DNA of 37,827 nucleotides. It comes from an uncultured Granulosicoccaceae bacterium. GTDB taxonomy: Bacteria; Pseudomonadota; Gammaproteobacteria; Granulosicoccales; Granulosicoccaceae. The notes below the pieces were generated by a model. That model searched no databases, was not told where the DNA came from, and saw nothing but the letters and a program-made list of their open reading frames with translations. Positions 18,277 through 27,299 of the stretch are shown here, one piece after another; the stretch's first letter is position 1, and each line of letters opens with the position of its first letter. The stretch lies in assembly GCA_937928685.1 (NCBI GenBank), contig CALGJU010000142.1:1-37827 (forward strand). Direction: 5' to 3'. Both the position numbers and the translations under genes were made by a program.

Positions 18277-19791
18277 TTAGTCTTTTGACAAAAGGCCAAG
18301 AAATCTTCGAGTTCCATCTGCCCCGTGAGCATCTAACCAGGCCTGGCCATCCGATAACAACGCCTCAAGGTTAGGGATAGCATCATTCGGATCATTGACG
18401 TTGCCATAGGCAAAGAACTGCGCATTGTTACTTGCACGTTGAGACAGTGAAGCGATAACGGTTTCATCATTATCATCCACAATGCCGTCATTCAGGTGTG
18501 CAGACACCAGGCTCGCGTCACTCGTGTTCCAGGTAATAGAGTAATCGCCCGTCGCCTCGTTCACCAGAGCAAACCCCTCAGCAGTGCCACCACCGTTAAT
18601 ACCGGGAGTAGCGGTCACGTATCGGTATACCGTGCTTGGTGAAATCTGGCGTCGCAATTCACCCTGTGGAAATGCGGCGGTTCTCACTGCCAGGTACAAA
18701 TTTCCAGAGGCTATATTCTGCCTGATAATGGCAATTTGCGCCGCTGACAAAGTGGCTGGTATTGCCCAAGTGGTAGCGTTGATCTTTTCAAACTCAACTC
18801 CGGGGAAGCCATTAGCGCCTTCCGGTCCAATCATCAAGGAAACAAAGGTCGGATCCATTCCGGCGGGCACTGTGACTGTACCCGAGACAGTCCCGTCGAA
18901 GCTCCCATTGGACATGCCAAAACTAAGGCCCGCTACAGCCACTTCAGCAGAGTTGCTACCTGGCAGCGTCTCATCTGAGAAAATATCACCGGCGAAATCA
19001 CCGGTTGCCGAAAGCGATGTACCGGTATCTGTATCACCTGTGTCTGTGCCACCGGTACCGCCTGTGTCTGTGTCACCGGTGCCGCCTGTGTCTGTGCCAC
19101 CGGTGCCACCTGTGTCTGTTCCACCTGTGCCACCTGTATCTGTTCCACCGGTGCCACCTGTATCTGTTCCACCTGTGCCGCCTGTGTCTGTGCCACCGGT
19201 GCCGCCTGTGTCTGTGCCACCGGTGCCACCTGTGTCTGTTCCACCTGTGCCGCCTGTGTCTGTTCCACCGGTGCCGCCTGTGTCTGTTCCACCGGTGCCA
19301 CCTGTGTCTGTTCCACCGGTGCCACCTGTGTCTGTTCCACCGGTACCACCTGTGTCTGTTCCACCAGTGCCACCTGTGTCTGTTCCACCAGTGCCACCTG
19401 TGTCTGTTCCACCGGTACCACCTGTGTCTGTTCCGCCGGTGCCACCTGTGTCTGTTCCACCGGTACCACCTGTGTCTGTGCCACCGGTGCCACCTGTGTC
19501 TGTGCCACCGGTGCCACCTGTGTCTGTGCCACCGGTTCCCGTATCACCGGTTCCGCCCACTGCTGTATCAGCGGCAGTCGAATCATCACCATCATCCAAT
19601 AACAAACCCACAAGCGCTACACCGCCGACGACACCAAGCGCCGTGGTAGCCCCCGAGCCCAGCCCAACCCCTGCAAACCCGCCATTAGTATCACCCTCCT
19701 GCCCGCCTGAACATGAGGTCAACACAACGCTTGAGGCCACCAGAAGTGGGAGAGTTTTTCTTATCTGACTGGAAAGTTTCATACGCTTCAT
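18277..19791 (-). CDS. Lipoprotein with a Gly/Thr/Asp tandem-repeat linker and C-terminal CHRD-like domain
   Basis: Lipobox VVLTSC; Gly-rich hydrophobic segment; (GGTDTGGT)n; C-terminal region with FVSLMIGPEGANGFPGVEF, LSAAQIAIIRQNIASGNLYLAVRTAAFPQGELRRQI, resembling CHRD domains. Confidence 0.85.
   Translation of the reverse strand: MKRMKLSSQIRKTLPLLVASSVVLTSCSGGQEGDTNGGFAGVGLGSGATTALGVVGGVALVGLLLDDGDDSTAADTAVGGTGDTGTGGTDTGGTGGTDTGGTGGTDTGGTGGTDTGGTGGTDTGGTGGTDTGGTGGTDTGGTGGTDTGGTGGTDTGGTGGTDTGGTGGTDTGGTGGTDTGGTGGTDTGGTGGTDTGGTGGTDTGGTGGTDTGGTGGTDTGGTGGTDTGGTGGTDTGGTGDTDTGGTGGTDTGDTDTGTSLSATGDFAGDIFSDETLPGSNSAEVAVAGLSFGMSNGSFDGTVSGTVTVPAGMDPTFVSLMIGPEGANGFPGVEFEKINATTWAIPATLSAAQIAIIRQNIASGNLYLAVRTAAFPQGELRRQISPSTVYRYVTATPGINGGGTAEGFALVNEATGDYSITWNTSDASLVSAHLNDGIVDDNDETVIASLSQRASNNAQFFAYGNVNDPNDAIPNLEALLSDGQAWLDAHGADGTRRFLGLLSKD
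19030..19550 (-). repeat. 24-bp in-frame minisatellite (roughly 20 or more units; GGTDTGGT octapeptide)
   Basis: Repeating ccacctgtgtctgttccaccggtg with synonymous variation (ccg/cca, gtt/gtg). Boundaries are approximate. Confidence 0.95.
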
Positions 19792-20184
19792 TTCTAAACG
19801 CCCTATTCAGTGGTAGTGGCCAGGTAACTCGCCACGGCAAATACTGCGTGCGGCTCGTCTCTATCATGTTCCTGCTAACTGTGAATCTGCAATACCATTA
19901 TGGATGCGTCGACGCCAGTTTTTTGAAGACTGGCCCTCCCCACCCAAACTGCTATCTCGTGCTTGGAACCCACCGGGCAGTTACGTCGTTTCCTGCCATT
20001 AACTCGACACAGGTACAGCACAATCCCTACAATAACCCAAGTTCGCTTAAAACCCACTCCTTATGATGCAAAATTTACATCTGTTTAGTTACGAGTACGC
20101 GAACTTTTCACCTTTGAAATTTCGACCGGCCTCCCTCAATTAAAACACCGGGAAATCCGGCCACAGAAAAAGGCTTATCGCCCA

Positions 20185-20961
20185 ATGATTTTCCCTATTC
20201 GTGACGAAAACCCTCAAATTCAGGTTCCCTATGTCACTTATGCTCTAATCGCCCTCAATGTACTCGCATGGCTGGCCCTGCAGGGGATCGGGGTTGAACC
20301 GGGTTTGAGCCAATCGGTGTGCACCTTCGGCTTAATACCCGCTGACCTCACCGGGGCCGAGTTCAGCCCGAGTCGAATGATGTGCGAGATCGATGGCCAA
20401 CCCGATTGGTACACCCTGATCAGTGCCATGTTCATGCACGGAAGCTGGATGCATTTGATCGGCAATATGTGGTTTCTATGGATTTTCGGCAACAACGTTG
20501 AAGACGCTATGGGGCCGATCCGTTTCGCGGTATTTTATTTACTGTCGGGCCTTGGCGCTGCACTCGCGCAGATAATGGCAGACGCTGGATCCATCATTCC
20601 CATGGTCGGCGCATCGGGCGCTATCGGTGGAGTTATGGGAGCCTATATCGTTTTGTATCCACGTGTGCATGTGCACATGTTTGTCATGGTGATCTTCCGG
20701 TCGTTCGCGGTACCTGCGTATTTAATGTTGGGCTACTGGGTCATTGTTCAGGTGATGGGAGGTTATTCATCGCTTGGGGAAACCGGCGGCGGTGTGGCGT
20801 TCTGGGCCCACATTGGCGGCTTCCTCGCTGGCATGGCATTAATCTTTGTTTTTAAAAATGAACGGTTACTGGCCAAACACCAATACCGCGGCTGGAACCA
20901 AAAACAACATGCTGACGCTAAGTGGAAAAAAGTAGCGACACGCCACCAACGCTGGCAATAA
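20185..20961 (+). CDS. Rhomboid-family intramembrane serine protease
   Basis: MHGSWMHLIGNMWFLWIFGNNVED, catalytic GASGAIGGVMGAY and FWAHIGGFLAGM. Confidence 0.95.
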   Translation: MIFPIRDENPQIQVPYVTYALIALNVLAWLALQGIGVEPGLSQSVCTFGLIPADLTGAEFSPSRMMCEIDGQPDWYTLISAMFMHGSWMHLIGNMWFLWIFGNNVEDAMGPIRFAVFYLLSGLGAALAQIMADAGSIIPMVGASGAIGGVMGAYIVLYPRVHVHMFVMVIFRSFAVPAYLMLGYWVIVQVMGGYSSLGETGGGVAFWAHIGGFLAGMALIFVFKNERLLAKHQYRGWNQKQHADAKWKKVATRHQRWQ

Positions 20962-21070
20962 TTGCCTGTGCCTGACAACACCAGCACTACCTACACAATG
21001 CTACAAATCACACGCAAGCACCCTGCTAATCAATACAGATTACTCCGCATTGAATTAGCAGTGGTCAACT

Positions 21071-21979
21071 ATGTTTGAGTCATGGGTGATAATATCTGTC
21101 GCAGCAGCATTCTTTCAAAACCTCCGCTCCGCCCTGCAAAAACACCTCAAAGGCAAACTCTCTAACAGCGCAGCAGCCTATTCACGTTTTTTATACGCGC
21201 TGCCTTTCTCTCTGCTCTATTTACTCTGCCTACATCAGATTTCAGGCAAAGCGCTACCCGCTATCAACGCAACATTTTTTATCTACTGCCTGCTAGGCAG
21301 CATTGCGCAAATTCTCTTCACCGTCATTCTGCTATGGATGTTCTCTTTTAAAAGCTTTGCGGTAGGCACAACGTTTTCCAAACTTGAAGTGATAGTTGTC
21401 GCTGTTCTAGGGGCAGTGATGCTACATGACACTCTAAGCATAATGGCGGTAGTGGCAATTATTATTTGCGCGGCGGGAGTGGTGACCCTGACAGCCGGGC
21501 AATCAGGAATCAAGGTGCGCGCTCTATTCCAACAATTGTTCAGTAGGGACACTCTGGTCGGCCTTATTTGCGCTTTCTTTCTTGGCAGCTCTGTAGTCTG
21601 CTTTCGGGGGGCGTCCTTGTCGTTGCAGCACTCTGATGTACTCATGGCGGCTGCAACAACGCTTGCAGTCACCCTGTTAATTCAAACCGTATTGATGGGC
21701 TTCTGGATAACCTGGCGCGAGGCCGAACAATGGAAAAAACTTGCACAGGAATGGCGCTGGGCCACAGCGGTCGGTGCCATGGGCATACTCACTTCCATTG
21801 GATGGTTTACCGCTTTCACCATGCAGAATGCGAGTTTCGTTCGCGCCGTCGGCAATATTGAGTTGCTCTTCACCTATCTCTTCTCAATCAGAGTGTTCAG
21901 AGAAAAGGTCTCCAAAGTTGAGATTGCCGGGATGCTGCTGATTGTCACCGGTATCCTTTTTCTGCTTTTGGCAGGCTAA
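21071..21979 (+). CDS. EamA/DMT-superfamily transporter
   Basis: SFKSFAVGTTFSKLEVIVVAVLGAVMLHDTLS and VRAVGNIELLFTYLFSIRVFREKVSKVEIAGMLLIVTGILFLLLAG; TM-rich, about 300 aa. Confidence 0.85.
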   Translation: MFESWVIISVAAAFFQNLRSALQKHLKGKLSNSAAAYSRFLYALPFSLLYLLCLHQISGKALPAINATFFIYCLLGSIAQILFTVILLWMFSFKSFAVGTTFSKLEVIVVAVLGAVMLHDTLSIMAVVAIIICAAGVVTLTAGQSGIKVRALFQQLFSRDTLVGLICAFFLGSSVVCFRGASLSLQHSDVLMAAATTLAVTLLIQTVLMGFWITWREAEQWKKLAQEWRWATAVGAMGILTSIGWFTAFTMQNASFVRAVGNIELLFTYLFSIRVFREKVSKVEIAGMLLIVTGILFLLLAG

Positions 21980-22062
21980 AAACTCAACAACCAATAAAAT
22001 TATCAATTGACGGGCAAACTGCAGATCGCTCATTGCACTGCCGTATTGCTTAACTAAGAGTG

Positions 22063-22078
22063 GTTTTCGCCCGAAAAC
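22063..22078. other. 16-bp palindrome GTTTTCG-CC-CGAAAAC
   Basis: Direct reading in the 21980-22357 intergenic region. Confidence 0.75.
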
Positions 22079-22235
22079 ACTAACTCGACACCACTGTGTA
22101 ACTATTTTGTTACGTAATGTATTCTTTCTGATAATTTATATACACTCAACCACTGTCAGAACTCCGCCAGAAAGTTAGAAAACTCGGACAAATCAGCTGC
22201 TTTCTTAAAATAATTATTACATACAGTGTCTTTTT

Positions 22236-22289
22236 GTCATGACACTTGCATTTTCAATGTCATGACATTAAGGTTCTTTTGGTCATGAC
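22236..22289. promoter_or_regulatory. Three GTCATGAC palindromes at an exact 23-bp pitch; candidate operator or iteron-like array
   Basis: GTCATGAC at 22236-22243, 22259-22266 and 22282-22289; the last ends 68 bp before the ATG at 22358. Confidence 0.75.
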
Positions 22290-22357
22290 GCTTAACTAAT
22301 TAAACCAGCGAAATGCTGCCAAGAATTTAAAAGAACTGCCGGTTTTCTGACAGGACT

Positions 22358-23659
22358 ATGCTCAACCTAAGTGCCGTCAGCCCTAATAACAAAAAAAGCA
22401 AGGTCAAGCGAGTGCACAAAGTTATATTCAATCTAGCATTCTTATACTCGCTACTACCATGGCGGCAGTCAAAGCAGACTCACCTTAGTAAGTCTTTGAT
22501 CTTAATCAGCCTGGCAACACTCACCGTTTTTGCCGCTCTGTTTGTCGGCACTGGTGCAAAAAACGCTCTTTCACCGGAAGGCAGCCATGATTTTCAATGG
22601 ACACCATCCAAAAACGTTCTAGACGGCGTAAACCCCTATCGGGAATTCATTACCTGGCGTGAACAAGGCAACGCATCAGTCCCACCACATTTTTTGAATC
22701 AATCTCCAAGCTATCCTGCCTCTACTTATGTTTTGCTTTCTCCTTTTGCACATCTTGACTGGGAGGACGCGAAGCTCGTTTGGCTGTGCGCCAACCTCGC
22801 GTTCATCGGGCTATTACTGCTCGGCATGCAAAAGGTTTTTCCCGTGAGCAACCCCTTGCTGTTGAGCGTTCTGGTGCTATCTTTTCTTATCGCCTCTCCA
22901 TTACGCACTAGTCTGGGCGCGGGACAACACAATTTCATTAGCCTGGCGGCCTTCATCTGGGCTTACTACTTTGCACTGAACGGTAATAACAAAAGCCTAT
23001 CAGGCATATTGCTGGCTATAGCGTGGATCAAGTACTCACTCACCTTCCCTCTCACACTTTTATTTCTTAGACGCGGCAACCATAAGCCGGTCTTGATCGC
23101 CGCTTTTATACATGCAGCTCTGACCGGTATTGCTGCGTGGCGAATCGGCATGTGGCCACATGAATTTTTCTTCAACTCAGCGCAAGTAGTTCTAATGGGT
23201 GACGGCACCGGCTTTCTAAATCTGGTGGCGATGTGTATGAACCTTGACCTTCCACTACCGATACCCTTAGCCATCATTGCGATAGCAACACTGATTGTCG
23301 CGTTCGCTATGATGAAATATAATGAAGCAGACGACCTTCTGGTTTTAGCGTTCCTCGGTTTGTTCTCCTGTGCTGTCTTCTACCATCATGGCTACGACTT
23401 TGTTGTACTGCTCATGTGTGCATGGGCACTCGCGCAGCAGAAACTGCATGGCGCAGCAGCCGCCTCGACAACATCGTTACTACTTCTGGCCTGGGTCGGA
23501 CAATGGTTGGCACAAGAGCTTACACCGCATTTCGGTCCCTACTTGGCTATGTGCACAGACTACCTGCTTATCTCTGTGTTCTACTGCACCCTGTTCTTTG
23601 TCGCCAAAACCATTTACCAGCAACGGACCACATTCAAAGTAGCCAGCGTTCCATTCTAA
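22358..23659 (+). CDS. GT87-like/DUF2029 polyprenol-dependent mannosyltransferase-family membrane protein
   Basis: HDFQWTPSKNVLDGVNPYREF, SYPASTYVLLSPFAHLDWEDAKLVWLCANLAF; TM-rich. Confidence 0.7.
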   Translation: MLNLSAVSPNNKKSKVKRVHKVIFNLAFLYSLLPWRQSKQTHLSKSLILISLATLTVFAALFVGTGAKNALSPEGSHDFQWTPSKNVLDGVNPYREFITWREQGNASVPPHFLNQSPSYPASTYVLLSPFAHLDWEDAKLVWLCANLAFIGLLLLGMQKVFPVSNPLLLSVLVLSFLIASPLRTSLGAGQHNFISLAAFIWAYYFALNGNNKSLSGILLAIAWIKYSLTFPLTLLFLRRGNHKPVLIAAFIHAALTGIAAWRIGMWPHEFFFNSAQVVLMGDGTGFLNLVAMCMNLDLPLPIPLAIIAIATLIVAFAMMKYNEADDLLVLAFLGLFSCAVFYHHGYDFVVLLMCAWALAQQKLHGAAAASTTSLLLLAWVGQWLAQELTPHFGPYLAMCTDYLLISVFYCTLFFVAKTIYQQRTTFKVASVPF

Positions 23660-23714
23660 AAGAACGTTACATCTACATGCTAGAATTCCGTAACGCTTTA
23701 CGGAACAACCTGTA

Positions 23715-24896
23715 ATGGATGTTAACCCCCTTGTAGACAGCACTGAGTTCCCACCCGTAACGGAAGCGGCGAGCTGGGTGCGGAATAGAACTTTTCCGAC
23801 CGACCTGCCATTGATCGATGTATCTCAAGCTGTGCCTGGCTACCCGACCAGTGACGATGTCCTTGATCATATGGCCAGCGTGCTCCGCGAGCCACTGGTC
23901 AGCAAGTACGGCCATGCGCTTGGGCTGCCGTCTTTACGTTCAGCCTATGCAAATCATGTAAGCGCTAAAGATAATCATGTTAAAGAAGCGAATGTCGCGA
24001 TCACCGCCGGCTGCAACCAGGCGTTTCATGTATCCATCACCGCGTTAGCGGAAGCGGGAGATCAAATCATTCTGCCTTCGCCCTGGTATTTCAATCACAA
24101 AATGTCGCTCGACATGCAGGGCATTGAAGCGGTACCACTGCCCTGCTCTGCCGATCAACAAATGATTCCCAATGCCACCGAGGCTGAGCACTTAATTACT
24201 AAAAGAACTCGCGCTATCGTCTTAATTACACCAAACAACCCAACGGGCCAGGAATTTCCAGCAGATGTAGTAGATGCGTTCTATGAACTATGTAAAAAAC
24301 ACAATATCATTCTGATTCTTGACGAAACGTATTGCGATTTTAGAAAAGATACCTCAGCTGCCGCTCACTCTGTATTCAGCGATCCGGACTGGCACGACAC
24401 AGCAATTCATCTCTATAGCTTTTCCAAAGCCTACGCGCTGGCGGGCTATCGAGTCGGGGCAATTGTTGCTTCAGAGAAATTTCTCGTGCAGGTAACCAAA
24501 GTCCTCGACTGCGTGTCAATATGCGCCCCACAGCTATCCCAGCGGGCAGCTCTTTTTGCGATGCAGAATGTTGATACCTGGAAGCAAGAGAAATGCGCAC
24601 AAATGGTTCAGCGGGCCAAGGCATTCAGCGAGGCATTGAGCACCGATGATCACGGCTATCAGATCACCGCAATGGGCTCATATTTCGCGTATCTGGAGCA
24701 CCCTTTTGATCTACCCGCTCGCACCGTTGCACGCTTTCTGGCTGACGAGGCGAATATTCTGTCTCTTCCCGGCGAAATGTTCGGGCCGGGACAAGAGAAG
24801 CACATTAGAGTGGCCTTCGCCAATGTTTCTCGCCGGCTCATGCCGGAAATTGCGGCGCGAATTGGGCATTTCAGACCGGCAAACCCCAATATCTAG
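23715..24896 (+). CDS. PLP-dependent aminotransferase, class I/II
   Basis: ITAGCNQAFHVSITALAEAGDQIILPSPWYFNHKM, TPNNPTGQEFP, ILDETYCDF, LYSFSKAYALAGYRVG (PLP Lys), HIRVAFANV. Confidence 0.95.
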   Translation: MDVNPLVDSTEFPPVTEAASWVRNRTFPTDLPLIDVSQAVPGYPTSDDVLDHMASVLREPLVSKYGHALGLPSLRSAYANHVSAKDNHVKEANVAITAGCNQAFHVSITALAEAGDQIILPSPWYFNHKMSLDMQGIEAVPLPCSADQQMIPNATEAEHLITKRTRAIVLITPNNPTGQEFPADVVDAFYELCKKHNIILILDETYCDFRKDTSAAAHSVFSDPDWHDTAIHLYSFSKAYALAGYRVGAIVASEKFLVQVTKVLDCVSICAPQLSQRAALFAMQNVDTWKQEKCAQMVQRAKAFSEALSTDDHGYQITAMGSYFAYLEHPFDLPARTVARFLADEANILSLPGEMFGPGQEKHIRVAFANVSRRLMPEIAARIGHFRPANPNI

Positions 24897-25063
24897 CGGC
24901 TTTTTTTGTCGAATTTACAGATTATTTCAAATAAAACAACGTACTACGAATCTGATTGGCTATACTGTTTGTGACCTCAACTACGGGATGTAGAGAACGG
25001 AAAGAGGCCACAGGAAAGTTAATCAGTTCAGGACACAGCTCCTAACAAAACAGGAAAAAAATA

Positions 25064-25363
25064 ATGCTCGGTTCTATAATTTCAGCAGTACTTGGTGGTG
25101 GTGGCGGTCTTCTTGGCGGCAATCTACTTAGCAGCCTTACAGGTCTTGGCGCAGAGAGCGGCATGGGCAACATCGTTAGTGCCGTATCAGGCCTTGTCGG
25201 CGGTGGTGCAATTGGCGGCTTGATGGGTCGCGGTAGCGATGCAGCAGCAGCCGGTTCAGCAGCAGCAAGCGGTTCAATCAACCCTAAGCAGATCATTGGC
25301 GGGCTTCTTGGTGGAGCTGGCGCTGGTGCAATTGGCCAGGCAGTACTTGGAATGCTTACTTAA
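25064..25363 (+). CDS. Small Gly/Ala-rich hydrophobic protein (99 aa)
   Basis: MLGSIISAVLGGGGGLLGGNLLSSLTGLG...GGLLGGAGAGAIGQAVLGMLT; GxxxG-rich; followed by a strong terminator. Confidence 0.75.
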   Translation: MLGSIISAVLGGGGGLLGGNLLSSLTGLGAESGMGNIVSAVSGLVGGGAIGGLMGRGSDAAAAGSAAASGSINPKQIIGGLLGGAGAGAIGQAVLGMLT

Positions 25364-25387
25364 GTTTAAGCACTTCGAATGCAAAAG

Positions 25388-25414
25388 AAGCGCGGCTTGG
25401 CCGCGCTTTTTTTT
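25388..25414. terminator. Rho-independent terminator, possibly bidirectional
   Basis: aagcgcggc-ttg-gccgcgctttttttt between the convergent 25064-25363 (+) and 25420-26025 (-) genes. Confidence 0.9.
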
Positions 25415-25419
25415 GCCCG

Positions 25420-26025
25420 TTACTTTTGCGCAACACCAATCCAATTACACACAGGCGGTGAATGCACTTCCACTTCATCACCACTGACAATAATACCCTC
25501 ACGCTCTACCCACGCGGTTACACCACGCACACGAATGGCGTTCTTTACAAAGGACTTCCCCATTCCCGGCTCTCCACGCTTTGCATAGTGAGCCTCGATT
25601 ATATCGGCCGGGTATTGACAGGGTTCATTTTCAACATCAATGACCAAAGACACACCACCGCTGAATAACAGACGCGTGGCAGGCGGTATCTGAGTAAAGT
25701 CAGGAATACCGGATAAACTTAAATTCGCCCCCAACCATTCAGGCTTTACTTCCGGTATATCCATTCGATCTGCAATTACGGCCAACTCCTCGTCCGAGAC
25801 GATAGACACTTGCCGTGAGTTTCTTATGGTGGTGCCAGGTTTGTACTGTCGCTTGACTCTAACGCACGACGCTCTGGTCAAGCCACTATGGGTATCACCA
25901 TCGAAGCCTGTAAAGGACACTGTAACTGAGTTCTTCTTCACCGTGGTGATGTCATCACTCCCGGCGGTATGAATGCAAAGGCTAGTCACAGCACCTCTGC
26001 AGCCAGTATCTATAATGATTGCCAT
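25420..26025 (-). CDS. MOSC-domain protein
   Basis: FTGFDGDTHSGLTRASC, RNSRQVSIVSDEELAVIA, LGANLSLSGIPDFTQIPPATRLLFSG, ENEPCQYPA. Confidence 0.88.
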   Translation of the reverse strand: MAIIIDTGCRGAVTSLCIHTAGSDDITTVKKNSVTVSFTGFDGDTHSGLTRASCVRVKRQYKPGTTIRNSRQVSIVSDEELAVIADRMDIPEVKPEWLGANLSLSGIPDFTQIPPATRLLFSGGVSLVIDVENEPCQYPADIIEAHYAKRGEPGMGKSFVKNAIRVRGVTAWVEREGIIVSGDEVEVHSPPVCNWIGVAQK

Positions 26026-26067
26026 TGAAAATCTCGCCTCCCAAGTACCAAGACAACAGAAGCAAGC

Positions 26068-27264
26068 TCACTTCACTTTATTCTGAACCTCAAATCGTAT
26101 CACAACCTGCTTATCAACAAATTCATCCTGCCCCTCTCCAACACCAAAGTCATCACGGTTAATCTCAAATTCACCACGACCTATACCATCATCAAGCGTC
26201 ATTTCAAATTCAACCTGCCTACTCACTCCTTTGATAGTCATCTCCCCTTTAACAAGAAATGATGACGAACTGACAGGCTCAAAATCACTAGATGTGAAAG
26301 TCGCCTGCGGATACTCCTTTGACGCAAACCAATCCGCCGTCACCACTGTACCATCAAGCTGTGAATCACCGGTGGTGACACTATCCGTCAGAACGGTCGC
26401 GGTTAACATCGCAGCATCAGCTTGCTCCACATTCAATGACAAAGTCACTGTTACCTCGTCAAAACGACCCACCACAGGTTCACCCAGCTGTAAGGCTGTA
26501 AACCCTACCGAAGAATCAACAGCTTGGTTCTCCTGTGTTATATCAGATGCCCCGGCCGAACCAGATGCGTCTGCTATTGAAGAGGTTACTGTTGCATTTG
26601 TCGTTACAGAAAATTTTGCATTTGCACTTAGATTAAGCAAATACAAGCACCCGGCGGCAGCCAGCAAGAAGCCCGGTAACAGCGCCTGCCTGACATCATT
26701 TTGGTCACGATGCTCAGCGGAGATTGCCATTCGCAAGATAAGCTCATCTTTTTTAACAAACTGATGAAACAACGCTGCAGCCACATGCAGCAGAACCAAA
26801 ACTATCATTGTGTTCGCAAGCCACATATGCGCTTCAACAGATCGCGCAGCAATGACCTCGCTATTTTCCATGTCAGCCAGAACACTTATATGTGGCAGTG
26901 TAATTACCCCAAACAATTCAGTAGTTAAATTTAATGGAGACACAGACACCATTACCCAACCACTGACAGGTATTACCACCATCAACAGGTACATGGCGAG
27001 ATGCGTTGCGTGGGAGGCAATACGTTCAAAGATTGTGGCAGATGTCGGTAACGCTGGTGGTTTGTGGCCTAGCCGCCAGACTATTCTTGCCAGTGCAAGC
27101 AAAAGCACCATAATGCCGAATGACTTATGCCACTGCGTTAGCGTGAACCGGAGTGGGTCAACCTCATCAAGGCCGGTCATATACTTGCCCATGGCAAGCA
27201 GACCCAGTAAAAAAAAAGCGATCAGCCAATGAAGGCTGATCGCAACGGAGTTATATCTGTTCAC
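26068..27264 (-). CDS. Cytochrome b561 fused to a YceI-like domain
   Basis: N-terminal b561 (NSVAISLHWLIAFFLLGLLAMGKYM, TQWHKSFGIMVLLLALARIVWR, HVAAALFHQFVKKD) and C-terminal YceI-like region (FDEVTVTLSLNVEQA, ATFTSSDFEPV, KGEMTIKGVSRQVEFEM, INRDDFGVG). Confidence 0.92.
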   Translation of the reverse strand: MNRYNSVAISLHWLIAFFLLGLLAMGKYMTGLDEVDPLRFTLTQWHKSFGIMVLLLALARIVWRLGHKPPALPTSATIFERIASHATHLAMYLLMVVIPVSGWVMVSVSPLNLTTELFGVITLPHISVLADMENSEVIAARSVEAHMWLANTMIVLVLLHVAAALFHQFVKKDELILRMAISAEHRDQNDVRQALLPGFLLAAAGCLYLLNLSANAKFSVTTNATVTSSIADASGSAGASDITQENQAVDSSVGFTALQLGEPVVGRFDEVTVTLSLNVEQADAAMLTATVLTDSVTTGDSQLDGTVVTADWFASKEYPQATFTSSDFEPVSSSSFLVKGEMTIKGVSRQVEFEMTLDDGIGRGEFEINRDDFGVGEGQDEFVDKQVVIRFEVQNKVK

Positions 27265-27299
27265 TAGGGGTGCGTCGGATACGCAATGGCACTCTGTAT

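Noticed and set aside
19030-19550. CRISPR-like appearance of the short repeats
   Set aside because: Units are contiguous with no unique spacers, in frame inside a CDS, and no cas genes are visible.
18933-19649. Other repeat-frame ORFs (VEQTQVAP on minus; CHRCHLCLF on plus)
   Set aside because: Same cause: a multiple-of-3 repeat unit gives long open frames; no start context or domain support.
18584-19768. 394-aa plus-strand Pro/Val-rich ORF (PPVSVPPVP repeats)
   Set aside because: Antisense read-through of the 24-bp repeat, which lacks stops in several frames; the minus-strand frame has a signal peptide, lipobox and CHRD-like domain.
19713-20066. 117-aa plus-strand ORF before rhomboid
   Set aside because: Overlaps the lipoprotein start antisense and has no motif; a 6-bp inverted repeat at 19914-19934 was too weak to call.
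22236-22289. CRISPR interpretation of the three GTCATGAC copies
   Set aside because: Core is only 8 bp with 15-bp spacers, three copies, no cas genes; an operator array fits better.
24938-24966. Possible promoter (TATACT at 24961) for the Gly-rich gene
   Set aside because: The -10-like element lacks a convincing -35 at proper spacing.
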